From assembly GCA_023229945.1 (NCBI GenBank), contig JALNYH010000008.1, positions 1 through 64,000 of the forward strand: 64,000 nt of DNA, given 5' to 3'. The notes under the pieces are model-generated. The model saw only the letters and a program-made list of their open reading frames with translations, ran no database searches and had not been told where the DNA came from. Each line of letters opens with the position of its first letter. Position 1 is the stretch's first letter. This document shows, one piece after another, positions 16,652 through 26,247 of this stretch. Made by a program: the position numbers and the translations under genes. The DNA comes from Arcobacteraceae bacterium. Lineage in GTDB: Bacteria > Campylobacterota > Campylobacteria > Campylobacterales > Arcobacteraceae.

Positions 16652-19600
16652 TCATATCATCACTACACTAGTCCCATCACCTTTTGGCATAACTCTAATC
16701 TGTAATGGAATCCTCTCTTTTAGTGCTTCCACATGGGATATTACACCTACCATTTTGCCTGAGCTTTGGAGCTGATTTAGTGCATTTAGTGCTAGTTCTA
16801 AGCTATTGCTATCAAGTGTACCAAATCCCTCATCCAAGAAAAGTGAATCTATACTTATCTTTTGACTAGCAAGGGCTGAAAGTCCAAGGGCAAGGGAAAG
16901 GCTTACTATGAAGCTTTCTCCGCCTGAGAGGGTATTGACACCTCTTATGGCGTCTCCTTGGAAGCCATCGCATATTTCTATTTCAAGCAATTTACTCGAA
17001 TCCATACTTCTTTGCAGTTCATATCTAGGACTTAGTATTTGCAGGTGTTTATTTGCTAGATAGATGAGCTGGTCTAGTGTGATACCTTGGGCGAATTTGG
17101 CAAATTTATCACCACTTGCTGAGCCTATCATATCGTTTAGTTTTACCCACACTTTAAAAGCCTCTTTTTCTTTCTCAAGCTCTTTTATTTTCTCTTCGTG
17201 TTTTTTCAGATTTGAGGCATTTATTTCTAGCTCTTTTTCGATATATCCTATTGATTTTTGGAGTTCGTCTATAGTGGTTTGGAGTTCTTTTAGCTCATCA
17301 TTGATACTTTGAAGCTCTCTATCGCTTTTGTTTAATTCTTTTTGCTCTTTGAGTCTTATTTGGGTCTCTGATTTTAGGGTTTGGATTTGGTTGTATTTAT
17401 CTTCTATGGCTTTGCAATTAGCTCCCAAAAGTTCAAATTCATCTTTACTCAAAAGTGCCTTTTCAAACTCCTCTTGTGATATGAAATCATACTCTTGCAG
17501 TGCCTTTGCAAACTTCTCTTTAGACACTTCAAGCAAATAACCATCATCTGATTGTTTTTGTAGGAGTTGTTCTATTTGTTTGGTGAGGGATTCATCTTTG
17601 GATTTTAGGCTTATTAGCTCATTTTGCAATGTATTAAACTGCTCTCTTATCCTCTCATAGGCTTTTGTGATAGTTTGTTCAAAGATATTTAAATCTTCTA
17701 TATCCAAGATACTTTTGCACTTGGTTTGAAGTGCTTTTATCTCATCATTTATCTGTTTTTGCTCTGTTTTTTGCACTTGAATAGAATTAATAATATATTT
17801 TACTTTTAGCTCATTTTGTTGTTTTTGGTTGAGTTGATTTTGAAGTTGCTCTTTTTTTATAGAGAGTTTATCTTTGTCCTCTCTTATTCGTATGAGGTCT
17901 TTTAGTTGAGATTCAAGGTGTGTTTTTTGTTCTTGCAATGATACTTTACATTCTATCTCCACCTTCAAACTACAGCTCTCAAAAAGCTCTTGTGTAGATG
18001 TTTTGATAAGCTCTAGCTTTTGAATTTCTAAGCTTGATGTTTCTATTTTTGAGTGGAATTTAGCTATGTTTATATCATTTTGTTTGTGTTCACTACGCTG
18101 TATATCCAAAAGTTGCTCTTGTTCTTTGATAGTAGCTGTGGTTTTGTCTATATCTATACTCAAAGAGTGATTGATATATGGATGCTCTTTTGAGCCACAC
18201 AAAAAGCACTCTTGACCTTCTTGAAGTTTGGCTCTATCTTGTTCATAGTTTTTGATAAGAAGTTCTTTTTCTCTCATTTGCTTTAGAATTTCTAGATTTT
18301 GTTGGATTTGTGATATGAGGTGTGATTTTTCGTTGTTTATTTGGGTTTGGTTTTGTATCTGCTCGTGACACTTGGATATTTGGGTTTGCTCTTTTGTGAT
18401 TTCTGATACAACCTTTTCATATTCATCAAATGCTTTTAGAAGCTCTTGCGTTTGTGTTAGTTTGGCTCTTGTATCGTTTTCTTTTGTGGTGATATTTTTT
18501 GCTTTTTCATCAAGTATTTTGAACTCACCCAGCACATTTTCTAGCTTATCGCTGAGTTTTTTTATCTCATTACTTTGAGCCATCAAGACCACTTCCAAAG
18601 CACTTTCATCATTTGCCAAAGTATTCATATCTATTTGCAAAAGTTGGGCTAGTTCTTCCTTTAGTTTGATTGTTTTTTTGTCTATTTCTAGGTTTGACAC
18701 CACTTTCGCCTCAATTTGCGTTTGCAAAACCCTAAGTTCTTTTATCATTTGAGTGTTTTGGTCAAATTGAAGTTTTTGTTTTTGAAATAGCTCTTTAGTA
18801 TTTTCTAGCTCTATGGATTTGCTATTGAAGGATTGTTTTAGAGTTTCTTGCTCTTTTTGCAAAGATTCGAGCTTTTGAGTTTGTTGCTGTATGGTTTGAG
18901 TTAGGATTGTTTTTTCTTGATAAATTGGGTGGATTCTCAAAGCTTTATTTGCAAGTTCTAGTTTTTTGAACTCTTCTTTTTTTGCCTCTTTTTCTTGGGC
19001 TTTTTGCTCAAACTCCAACGAATATCTTATATTATCAGCTTCTAGTTTTTCTAAGTTTTCTTTCCAAGAAGCTATTTGTTTTAGTTCTTTTTCTTTTGTA
19101 TCAAGAGAAAGTTTTTGGGCTTTTGAACTCTCTAAAACCAAAGTTTTTTCTTCCACTTCCTCATGCGTCATCAGCTCTATAGCCCCCAAAGAAGTACTTT
19201 TCAATTCTATCTCTTTTTTCTTTGTGGAGTATGTTTCATATATTTCTTGTGAGATTTGCTTGTAGATATGTGTTCCTGTGATTTTTTCTAGTAAAGTTGA
19301 GCGTTCATTTTCTTTTGCTTTCAAAAAAGCATCAAAACTTCCTTGAGCCAACATCATAGATTGTATAAATCTATCAAAATCAAGCCCAGATAACTCTTCT
19401 ATATATTTTGGCACTTTGGAAAGATAAGATTCCAAAACCTTTCCTGATGACACTTCACATATTTCCATCTTAGCACTTTGGAAAGCTCCATCAGCACTTT
19501 TTCTAGCTCTTCTCACACTCCAAGAGCTTCTATAAACCTTACATTTGACCTCAAACTCCACTTCACACATACACTCACCCGTATGTCTGCTCATAAGTTC

Positions 19601-19792
19601 ATTTGGGTTTGTAAGTCTTGGAGTTCTTGCATACATAGCACATGTAATTATGTCTAAAATTGTACTTTTCCCAGCTCCTGTGGGTCCAGTGATAGCGAAC
19701 AACGACTCATCTTTGAGAAACTTTTCAAAGTCTATTTCAAACTCACCTTTTAGTGAGTTGATATTGAGTGATTTTATCTTGAGTATTTTCAT
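16652..19792 (-). CDS. sbcC: DNA double-strand break repair ATPase SbcC
   Basis: 1046 residues, typical SbcC/Rad50 length. Walker A GPTGAGKSTILD is at 36-47. Two long coiled coils (about 200-520 and 545-840) meet at the zinc-hook CFLCG (Cys 529 and 532). The C-terminal half has the ABC signature LSGGESF and Walker B/D-loop SLFLDEGFGTLD (about 980-990). With SbcD it forms an ATP-dependent nuclease that cuts hairpins and protein-blocked DNA ends. The start overlaps the sbcD stop by 4 bp (ATGA), so the pair is co-translated. Palindrome-rich repeats lie just downstream. Confidence 0.95.
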   Translation of the reverse strand: MKILKIKSLNINSLKGEFEIDFEKFLKDESLFAITGPTGAGKSTILDIITCAMYARTPRLTNPNELMSRHTGECMCEVEFEVKCKVYRSSWSVRRARKSADGAFQSAKMEICEVSSGKVLESYLSKVPKYIEELSGLDFDRFIQSMMLAQGSFDAFLKAKENERSTLLEKITGTHIYKQISQEIYETYSTKKKEIELKSTSLGAIELMTHEEVEEKTLVLESSKAQKLSLDTKEKELKQIASWKENLEKLEADNIRYSLEFEQKAQEKEAKKEEFKKLELANKALRIHPIYQEKTILTQTIQQQTQKLESLQKEQETLKQSFNSKSIELENTKELFQKQKLQFDQNTQMIKELRVLQTQIEAKVVSNLEIDKKTIKLKEELAQLLQIDMNTLANDESALEVVLMAQSNEIKKLSDKLENVLGEFKILDEKAKNITTKENDTRAKLTQTQELLKAFDEYEKVVSEITKEQTQISKCHEQIQNQTQINNEKSHLISQIQQNLEILKQMREKELLIKNYEQDRAKLQEGQECFLCGSKEHPYINHSLSIDIDKTTATIKEQEQLLDIQRSEHKQNDINIAKFHSKIETSSLEIQKLELIKTSTQELFESCSLKVEIECKVSLQEQKTHLESQLKDLIRIREDKDKLSIKKEQLQNQLNQKQQNELKVKYIINSIQVQKTEQKQINDEIKALQTKCKSILDIEDLNIFEQTITKAYERIREQFNTLQNELISLKSKDESLTKQIEQLLQKQSDDGYLLEVSKEKFAKALQEYDFISQEEFEKALLSKDEFELLGANCKAIEDKYNQIQTLKSETQIRLKEQKELNKSDRELQSINDELKELQTTIDELQKSIGYIEKELEINASNLKKHEEKIKELEKEKEAFKVWVKLNDMIGSASGDKFAKFAQGITLDQLIYLANKHLQILSPRYELQRSMDSSKLLEIEICDGFQGDAIRGVNTLSGGESFIVSLSLALGLSALASQKISIDSLFLDEGFGTLDSNSLELALNALNQLQSSGKMVGVISHVEALKERIPLQIRVMPKGDGTSVVMI

Positions 19793-20976
19793 AAAGCACT
19801 CACTTTTGAGACTATTTGTTTGAAATTCATTGCAAGCTCTTTTTCAAACTCTTTGTCTTCTATCTCTTCAAGAGCCAATCTTCGCTCAAACACCTGCTCG
19901 ACACTTAACTCATCCAAACTTATCACTTTCAAATCATAAGATTTCAGCTGTTTTTCACTTTTTTCTATTTTGACCGCAAGGAGAATAAGCTCAAGATTGG
20001 ATGCCAAATCTCTTATTTCAGTATTGGCAAACATCGGATTATCATCTTTTATATGGACTTCTATCCAAGAGGTTTTGTCTTCTATGTTTTTTAGCTCTTT
20101 TATAATAGTCGCCAAATCACCTTTTATGACTATAAGCTGCCTTTTTTGTGGGATTTGTAGTTCTTGGACTTCTATATTTTTATCTTCAAAAGTGACCAAA
20201 TTTACTTTTTGAGTATTTTTGGATTCAGCAAAACTCAGCGGTATTGGAGAGCCTGAATATCGCACATGATTAGTTCCTACTATTTGGTTAATATGAAGAT
20301 GCCCCAATGCCACATAATCAAACATCCCACCCAAATAATCCCCACCAATATCAAGCGTACCACCAATATAAATATCCCTTTCACTTTCACTACTTCGACT
20401 TCCAACTGTTGTGAGGTGTCCCATAGCTATTATTGGGATTTCTTTGTCACCTTTGATTTCCAGAGCTTTTTTGTAGGCATTTTCATAGTAGGCTTTTATG
20501 CCATTATTTGCTACTTTTTCTCTTTCACTTATAGTTTGACCACCCAAAGACTCCCTTATCACGCTATCTCTCAAAAAAGGCACAGCACAAATTATAGATT
20601 TTAGTTCATTGTTTTGACTTATTGGAATAACGATATTTTCATCCTCATCACCACTTGTAATCACATGGATATTGAGTGCATACAAAAGTTGTTTTGGAGC
20701 TTTTAGGGTAGATATAGAGTCGTGATTACCTGCTGTTATGATGATATGAAGATTTGGAATATTTGAAAGTTTTGTGAGAAGATTATAATAAAGTTCCAAT
20801 GCATAATTTGGAGGAGTTCCTGTATCAAAAATATCTCCAGAAACTACTAGTACATCCACATCCTCAGACGATACCACACCATAAAGCCAATCAAAAAAAT
20901 ACGAGTGCTCCTCTTCCCTACTCTTCCCCATAAAATTCTGACCCAAATGCCAATCCGATGTATGCAAAATCCTCAT
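19789..20976 (-). CDS. sbcD: Exonuclease subunit SbcD (Mre11-like)
   Basis: 395 residues. Calcineurin-type phosphodiesterase motifs: DWH (8-10), GD (47-48), GNHD (83-86), MGHLT and the late GHLH for metal binding. The C-terminal part (about 270-395) is the capping/SbcC-binding region. Together with SbcC it processes DNA hairpins and ends. The gene is first in the sbcDC operon. A TATAAT at 21021-21026 (minus strand) about 45 nt upstream is the probable promoter, and AGGGATT before the ATG is a weak ribosome site. Nothing unusual is seen. Confidence 0.95.
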   Translation of the reverse strand: MRILHTSDWHLGQNFMGKSREEEHSYFFDWLYGVVSSEDVDVLVVSGDIFDTGTPPNYALELYYNLLTKLSNIPNLHIIITAGNHDSISTLKAPKQLLYALNIHVITSGDEDENIVIPISQNNELKSIICAVPFLRDSVIRESLGGQTISEREKVANNGIKAYYENAYKKALEIKGDKEIPIIAMGHLTTVGSRSSESERDIYIGGTLDIGGDYLGGMFDYVALGHLHINQIVGTNHVRYSGSPIPLSFAESKNTQKVNLVTFEDKNIEVQELQIPQKRQLIVIKGDLATIIKELKNIEDKTSWIEVHIKDDNPMFANTEIRDLASNLELILLAVKIEKSEKQLKSYDLKVISLDELSVEQVFERRLALEEIEDKEFEKELAMNFKQIVSKVSAL

Positions 20977-21225
20977 ATAATCCCTTGCTATGTTGTTGTT
21001 TCTAATGTATCATAAAAATGATTATAATAAAATTAAAATCGATTTGAAACCATAGATTGTAGAGGGTGATGATTACCAAATCTTATGGAAAGCATTTTTG
21101 TGAGTTAATCTGGTGTTTTATAAGAGAATAAAGCAAGCTTATAAATCTCATCTTTGCAATAAAATAAAGTTAAATTTCACTTTATTTTAGCTATAATTTA
21201 CTCAAGTTTATTATTGGGGTTTATT

Positions 21226-21465
21226 ATGAGAACTTTAGCAGTGCAAGTAAAAGATGCTTATATTCAAGATTTCTTAAATTATGTTCAAGAACATAGTTCA
21301 AATATTACAATAACCAAAGATACAAACTCAATCCTTGACCCTTACTTTTATGAACGCCAAGAAAAATTACATAAAATCAGAAATGATGCAAAAAATGGCA
21401 ATATGAGACTACTAACTCAAGAAGAATCCAACAAAGAAGTTGAATTATTTTTTAAAGAATTATAA
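21226..21465 (+). CDS. Antitoxin of a ParE/RelE-type pair
   Basis: 79 residues from ATG 21226, preferred over the in-frame TTG 21214 because GGGG (21217-21220) is at the right distance and MRTLAVQVKDAYIQDFLNYV is a plausible N-terminus. The product is short, with a beta-strand opening (RTLAVQV) and a highly charged, disordered-looking C-terminal half, like DNA-binding antitoxins that wrap their toxin. The toxin gene follows after 9 bp. The family is inferred mainly from this pairing. Autoregulation is expected but no operator is obvious in the 249-bp upstream gap, which otherwise holds only the sbcD promoter. Confidence 0.7.
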   Translation: MRTLAVQVKDAYIQDFLNYVQEHSSNITITKDTNSILDPYFYERQEKLHKIRNDAKNGNMRLLTQEESNKEVELFFKEL

Positions 21466-21474
21466 TATCAATCA

Positions 21475-21756
21475 ATGCTCATACTAAGAACAGAAGAATA
21501 TCAAAAAGAATTGTTAGAAATTTTAAAACATATTGCAAACGATAAAATAACTGCAAGTAAAAAATTTCATAAAAATCTAAACAAACAAATAACCAATCTA
21601 ACAAACTTTCCATATAAAAATAGAAAATCAATTTATTTTGAGGACGACAATATAAGAGATATGATATTTAAAAAATATACAATCAACTACGAAATTGATT
21701 TAAATAAAAATACCATACTTATATTGAGTATCTTCAACAAAAACAAACCAGTGTAA
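21475..21756 (+). CDS. ParE/RelE-family toxin
   Basis: 93 residues with the family layout: N-terminal helical hairpin (EYQKELLEILKHIANDKITA), SKKFHKNLNKQITNL, a central NFPYKNRKSIYF and the C-terminal strand pair IRDMIFKKYTINYEID...ILILSIFNKNKP. The last piece matches the 'R.....Y.i.Y.i....I.Il.I.H.r..p' pattern of plasmid-stabilisation toxins. The His of 'IxHxR' is replaced by Asn, as in several ParE-like members. Targets in the family are gyrase (ParE) or ribosome-bound mRNA (RelE), and sequence alone does not decide which. The gene is 9 bp behind its antitoxin. Confidence 0.8.
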   Translation: MLILRTEEYQKELLEILKHIANDKITASKKFHKNLNKQITNLTNFPYKNRKSIYFEDDNIRDMIFKKYTINYEIDLNKNTILILSIFNKNKPV

Positions 21757-21767
21757 TTGAAGTAGAA

Positions 21768-23165
21768 TTACTTAATCCCTATTTCCTTGGAAAAATAAGG
21801 ATTACTCATAGCAAACTTACTTAAGATTCTGCTGTAAATTACGCTATTTTCTAGCATATCACCCATCATGATAAAATGTTCTATTTTGTATCTATCTTTT
21901 AGTTGGCTTAGTATTGATATGACCATATCAGCTAGTGATTCATATACGCTATAAGCTAGATAAATATCTGGGGTGTCTGCTAATTTGAAGCTCATAAGAG
22001 TGCTTAAAAATGAAGAATAATCCATCCCACCATCAGCGAAATTTGTATCAAGTTTCAATCCACCATTGCCTCTAAAGCCAAGCGATGTATCACTTACCTC
22101 ATCGAAGCTACCATTTTCAATACCAAGTATAATAGCAATAGCTTCAAAGAAATCTTTAGTATCACTTTTATTTAGTTCTTGAGAAATATTTGGGAATTTT
22201 GATTCAAAATTGGCTAGAAGTTTTGATTTATTTTCATCATTTTTCAAACTCATCATCACACTTTGCAAATCAAAAGGGTAAAATTTGATTATCTCTTTTG
22301 TCTCTTTGCCATCATCAAACAAAAAGCTCATTGGCTCTGTTTTGGATAAGTTTGCCCCTATGGATTTGGTGAAATTTGCCTCTTTTTTTATATTTAGAAA
22401 CTTATTTTTTGTATCATTATCATCTAAATTTTCAAGTTGTTTCAGTGGATTTTGCAAAAATGTGATATTTTTTTGGATAACAACTGCTTTGTTTTGATAG
22501 CTATCATCAAAAAACATATATGATACATCACTTTCTTTTGCATTTAGTGCTACAAGTGTACTTTTTATGGTACTTGGTGATTTTATCCAGATGTAGTTTT
22601 TGCCTGTTAGCTCTTTGAGTGTTTCATCTATGATAGTTGCTTTTATAGATGGTTTTTCTATACTAAAAAGTGCCATTTTCTCTTCATCTGTAAGGACAAA
22701 AAGCTCATCTATTTTTGATGGTACTGTGACAAGTACACTATTTCCTTGGCTGTAATGAGCTGAGAAAATAGTATTGTCTTGTGTTGATACCCCTTTGTTT
22801 GAGTAATGATTGCATATTATAGTATCATCAAGATAACTTTTGCTTGATGGGTTTGTAATCATTCCCAAACATTTCGGACAAAGAGCAATATTATAATCAT
22901 CACTTTCAAAATGTGTCGGAGTGATAGTTAGATTTTCTTGTGTAGTGGTAATTTCTCCCAAAAACAAAGAATATGGAAGATATTTATTGCAAAGATTTGA
23001 AAACAACTCCAGTTTTTCTTGGTTTGTGTCATCAAGTATCAAAGTGATTGTTTTGCCATCAAAATCGACACTTGCATTTATTTGAGCTTCATTTATAATT
23101 GATTGTAAAAATCCAGCAAAATAATTATTTGTACTTTTATATTGAATTGTTTGTTTGATTGCCAT
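21768..23165 (-). CDS. hydE: HydE-like hydrogenase accessory protein
   Basis: 465 residues, last gene of the hydABCDE operon, starting right after hydD stops. It resembles the HydE proteins encoded at this place in Wolinella and Helicobacter; from memory, HydE in H. pylori is needed for hydrogenase activity. Visible features are a possible metal-binding CPKCLG segment near residue 95, followed by ICNHYS, and a C-terminal region (about 345-460) with FRGNGGLKL and MMGDMLENSVIYSRIL, faintly reminiscent of the HypF/Kae1 fold. No signal peptide or membrane segment, so cytoplasmic. Its biochemical role is unknown. It should not be confused with the [FeFe]-hydrogenase radical-SAM HydE. Confidence 0.65.
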   Translation of the reverse strand: MAIKQTIQYKSTNNYFAGFLQSIINEAQINASVDFDGKTITLILDDTNQEKLELFSNLCNKYLPYSLFLGEITTTQENLTITPTHFESDDYNIALCPKCLGMITNPSSKSYLDDTIICNHYSNKGVSTQDNTIFSAHYSQGNSVLVTVPSKIDELFVLTDEEKMALFSIEKPSIKATIIDETLKELTGKNYIWIKSPSTIKSTLVALNAKESDVSYMFFDDSYQNKAVVIQKNITFLQNPLKQLENLDDNDTKNKFLNIKKEANFTKSIGANLSKTEPMSFLFDDGKETKEIIKFYPFDLQSVMMSLKNDENKSKLLANFESKFPNISQELNKSDTKDFFEAIAIILGIENGSFDEVSDTSLGFRGNGGLKLDTNFADGGMDYSSFLSTLMSFKLADTPDIYLAYSVYESLADMVISILSQLKDRYKIEHFIMMGDMLENSVIYSRILSKFAMSNPYFSKEIGIK

Positions 23166-23714
23166 TTATAATTCCCTTAGAAGTTGTGGGGTTGAATATA
23201 TATTTATAATTTCATCTAAATTTGTATATTTATCTTTTTTGGTGTATTGTACACCCATAATATCTAGCTGTTTCAAAGCCGAAGCTATAAATTCGCCAAA
23301 TTTTGTACGAATATCAGAAGTTAAGTCAATTTCTACACTTTCTATATCTTTAGGAACAATCCCAACAATATGAACATTTGCCATCTTATCCAAAAGCGAA
23401 CATATTTCCAACATCTCTACTATTTCTACTTCATGAGCATTTTGCTTGTAGCTTCCAAGCCCCAAAAGCTCATCTGCTGGAATACTATAAATACTCCCTG
23501 CCTCATCATCCATACTTATTGTATCAATGATTAGTACATTGTCATAATCTTGATAATAAGTCATCAATTGAAACCCAAGTACACCACCATCGACTAGTGT
23601 CACATCGCCATCAAAATCATAGTTCATATCCAAATATCTCTGGGCATAAACTCCAACACCTTCATCTTTAAAAATAATTGTCCCAGCACCTACTATAGCA
23701 GTGGTTTTTTGCAT
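23166..23714 (-). CDS. hydD: Hydrogenase maturation protease HydD (HyaD/HybD family)
   Basis: 182 residues. The N-terminal VGAGTIIFKDEGVGVYAQRY is the nickel-sensing endopeptidase motif (GxGNxLxxDEGxG), with the acidic metal ligand in the DEG. MLEICSLLDK and HIVGIVPKDIESVEI follow as in HyaD/HybD. The enzyme removes the C-terminal tail of the large subunit after nickel insertion; here the substrate is HydB, which carries a 20-residue tail. It follows hydC after an 80-bp gap holding an imperfect hairpin and abuts hydE. Confidence 0.9.
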   Translation of the reverse strand: MQKTTAIVGAGTIIFKDEGVGVYAQRYLDMNYDFDGDVTLVDGGVLGFQLMTYYQDYDNVLIIDTISMDDEAGSIYSIPADELLGLGSYKQNAHEVEIVEMLEICSLLDKMANVHIVGIVPKDIESVEIDLTSDIRTKFGEFIASALKQLDIMGVQYTKKDKYTNLDEIINIYSTPQLLREL

Positions 23715-23736
23715 ACATAACCTTTTTTAGTTTATA

Positions 23737-23784
23737 GTTTGTAGATGGTAGAGTGTAGTAAAAAACCTACCACCTACCATCTAG
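23737..23784. repeat. Intergenic imperfect hairpin, dispersed repeat copy 1
   Basis: Between hydC and hydD, GTAGATGGTAG (23741-23751) pairs with CTACCATCTAG (23774-23784; 10 of 11). The left side (23737-23762) is nearly identical to the complement of 43507-43532 between glnK and amtB. It may lower expression of hydD-hydE relative to hydABC. Confidence 0.5.
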
Positions 23785-23794
23785 CACCTACAAC

Positions 23795-24493
23795 CTATTT
23801 TTCTTCTTTTACGAACTTATCTCCGCCAACTACAATAGAGATATCACCCTCTTTCCAGAAGATTGTTCTCCATACTTGATAATAAATATGGAACATTACC
23901 CATACTATTATAGCATACATTGTCATATGGTGAGATATCCTTACATCCATATATGTACCACCAGTTGCCCAAACAGTCCAATCAGTAAATAGATGAAGCA
24001 TCCAAGGCCACCAAGCTCCGATAGAACTTAGCCCAGATGCAAGTCCATGAACATATAGCTGGAGTCCAGTAAGAAGCATCCACACAAGCATAAGATGAAA
24101 TACTGTAAAAAATACTATATTGAAACTATCACTATGACTTGAATCAAATCTTTTGACACGATTAAGTGTAATAAGATTTACAAGAACTTCCCAAAACTCT
24201 TTGATATTTTGTCCATTTGGAATAAGCTTCTTGTACGGTTTTTCAAATCTTGAGAAAAAGTACAAATAAGCTATTATTACACTACTAACATCAAATATAA
24301 TCGCAGCCATAAAGTGAATCCATCTATTCCAAGCCATTACGAAAGTATACGCCGAATCCTCAGCAATCATACTTTGATAATAAGGATGAGCAATATAAAG
24401 ACCCGTAATAACAGCTGCAACCATACAAATTGCTACAACCCAATGATTTATCCTCATAAAGGCTGTCATTCTTTTTATTTTATTGTAAGCCAT
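23795..24493 (-). CDS. hydC: [NiFe]-hydrogenase cytochrome b subunit HydC
   Basis: 232 residues with four predicted membrane helices (about 15-35, 60-80, 125-148, 190-212). Membrane His residues fit b-heme ligation: RINHWVVAI, RWIHFMAAI, FHLMLVWML and RISHHMTMYAIIVWVMFH. The family passes electrons from the periplasmic HydAB dimer to menaquinone in the membrane. It lies 11 bp downstream of hydB in the same operon. It matches the Wolinella/Helicobacter HydC type. Confidence 0.92.
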   Translation of the reverse strand: MAYNKIKRMTAFMRINHWVVAICMVAAVITGLYIAHPYYQSMIAEDSAYTFVMAWNRWIHFMAAIIFDVSSVIIAYLYFFSRFEKPYKKLIPNGQNIKEFWEVLVNLITLNRVKRFDSSHSDSFNIVFFTVFHLMLVWMLLTGLQLYVHGLASGLSSIGAWWPWMLHLFTDWTVWATGGTYMDVRISHHMTMYAIIVWVMFHIYYQVWRTIFWKEGDISIVVGGDKFVKEEK

Positions 24494-24504
24494 TTTGTAC
24501 CCCT

Positions 24505-26247
24505 TTATATTGCACAGTTTGTCCCGACTTTAAAGCTACCTAACTCTTTCCCTTTTGTATCAATAATATGTACAGCACACGCAATACAAGGGTCAAAACT
24601 ATGTATAGTTCTAAGTATTTCCAATGGTTGGTTTACATCAGCTACTTTTGTACCAATAAGTGCAGCTTCATAAGCTCCCATTCTTCCCTCATTGTCTCTT
24701 GGTGCTGCATTCCAAGTACTTGGAACTACTGCTTGATAGTTTTCAATTTTGCCATCTTTGATTTTCACCCAGTGTCCTAACCCTCCTCTTGGAGCTTCTG
24801 CTAGACCATATCCTTTTGCATCTTTGCTTACTGCATTGAAATCAAATTTTGTCCAAGTATGAAGATCACCAGAAGCTACATTTGCAGCTAGTTCATCTAT
24901 CCAATCTACAAGTACATCACCCATAAGCTCTGTTTCAATAGCTCGTGCAGCTGTTCTTCCTATAGTAGAAAAAAGTGCAGCAGTAGGAGCAGGTCCTCCA
25001 AGACCTAGTTTTTCACCCAAAGTTGCCAAGAAATTGGTCACATACTTAGTAATTCTCTCATCACCAGCAGCTACACCTACTACCATTCTAGCTAGTGGTC
25101 CTACTTCTACTCTTTGGTTGTCATAAATTGGAGATTTAATCCATGAATATTTTTCTTTTGTTTTCAGATAAGAATACCCATCAGCTTTTTTCTCTAATCC
25201 TGTATATTTAGGATTTGTAGTACCATCAAATGGATGTTGTGGTCCACTTGCTTCATACCACGCATGAGTCACATCTTCTGTTACTTTTGCTTGATCAAAA
25301 GGATGAAGTTTGCTCAAATCTCCATTTAATACTACTCCACTTGGGAAAAGATTTGCAGCTTGATAAAAGCCTGTATCATCAAGTTTGAAATCTCCATAAC
25401 TCATATAGTTTTTAAGTCCAGCACCAGTACCATCAAGTGCTTCACTCACATATACACTACCAGCCATATAAACATCAGGTAAATATGCAGTTTTGATAAA
25501 ATGATTGAACTTTTTGAGTAGCGTTTTGAATAGTGCTATTCTTGCAGGATTTTGGATATCTTGTACACAAGTCACACCACCTACAACTATACTTTGAGGG
25601 TGAGGCATTTTACCACCAAAAATAGCCATAAGTTTTGCTGCATCTCTTTGAAGGTCAAGTGCTTGAAGATAGTGAGCAGTTGCTATTAGATTTTGTTCTG
25701 GGCTTAGTTTGTAGTTTTTGTTACCCCAATAAGCATTTGCAAAAATCCCCAATCTTCCTTCTTTTACAAACTTTGTAAGTCTTTCTTGGATTTGGATAAG
25801 CTCACTTTCACCTACACCATAAGGAGTTTTAGACCATTTAAATGATTCTTCAACTGCTTTTTTTGGATCAGCTTTCAATGCACTTGTGATATCAACCCAG
25901 TCCAGCCCATGAAGATGATAAAAATGCACCACATGGTCATGAATATATAAAGCACCTTGCATAAGATTTCTTACCAATCTTGCATTTTTAGGAATTGTTA
26001 CACCAAAAGCATGTTCAACCGCTTCTACACTTCTTTGATAATGCGTCCCAGTACAAACACCACAAATTCTCATAGCCAAAAGTCCAGCATCTCTTGGATC
26101 ACGACCTTTTAAAATAGTCTCAATCCCTCTAAACATAGTAGAACTAGCATAAGCATCTGTTATGACATTGTTATCATCAATTATTGCCTCTATTCTTAAA
26201 TGTCCCTCTATCCTAGTAATTGGATCTACTATAATATGTTTACTCAT
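24505..26247 (-). CDS. hydB: Periplasmic [NiFe]-hydrogenase large subunit HydB
   Basis: 580 residues. The Ni-Fe site ligands are in RICGVCTGTH (Cys 62 and 65) and DPCIACAVH (Cys 554 and 557). After His560 a 20-residue tail ending TNCAI remains for removal by HydD, so this subunit follows the usual maturation route. It catalyses H2 oxidation and is carried to the periplasm with HydA by the Tat system. The start overlaps the hydA stop by 8 bp. All conserved blocks I can see are intact (HDHVVHFYHLHGLDWVD, VEVGPLARMVVG, APRGGLGHWVKI). Confidence 0.96.
   Translation of the reverse strand: MSKHIIVDPITRIEGHLRIEAIIDDNNVITDAYASSTMFRGIETILKGRDPRDAGLLAMRICGVCTGTHYQRSVEAVEHAFGVTIPKNARLVRNLMQGALYIHDHVVHFYHLHGLDWVDITSALKADPKKAVEESFKWSKTPYGVGESELIQIQERLTKFVKEGRLGIFANAYWGNKNYKLSPEQNLIATAHYLQALDLQRDAAKLMAIFGGKMPHPQSIVVGGVTCVQDIQNPARIALFKTLLKKFNHFIKTAYLPDVYMAGSVYVSEALDGTGAGLKNYMSYGDFKLDDTGFYQAANLFPSGVVLNGDLSKLHPFDQAKVTEDVTHAWYEASGPQHPFDGTTNPKYTGLEKKADGYSYLKTKEKYSWIKSPIYDNQRVEVGPLARMVVGVAAGDERITKYVTNFLATLGEKLGLGGPAPTAALFSTIGRTAARAIETELMGDVLVDWIDELAANVASGDLHTWTKFDFNAVSKDAKGYGLAEAPRGGLGHWVKIKDGKIENYQAVVPSTWNAAPRDNEGRMGAYEAALIGTKVADVNQPLEILRTIHSFDPCIACAVHIIDTKGKELGSFKVGTNCAI

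Noticed and set aside
17064..19823. Numerous plus-strand ORFs of 60-110 codons within sbcC
   Set aside because: Ser/Phe-rich antisense shadows of a coiled-coil gene, without ribosome sites.
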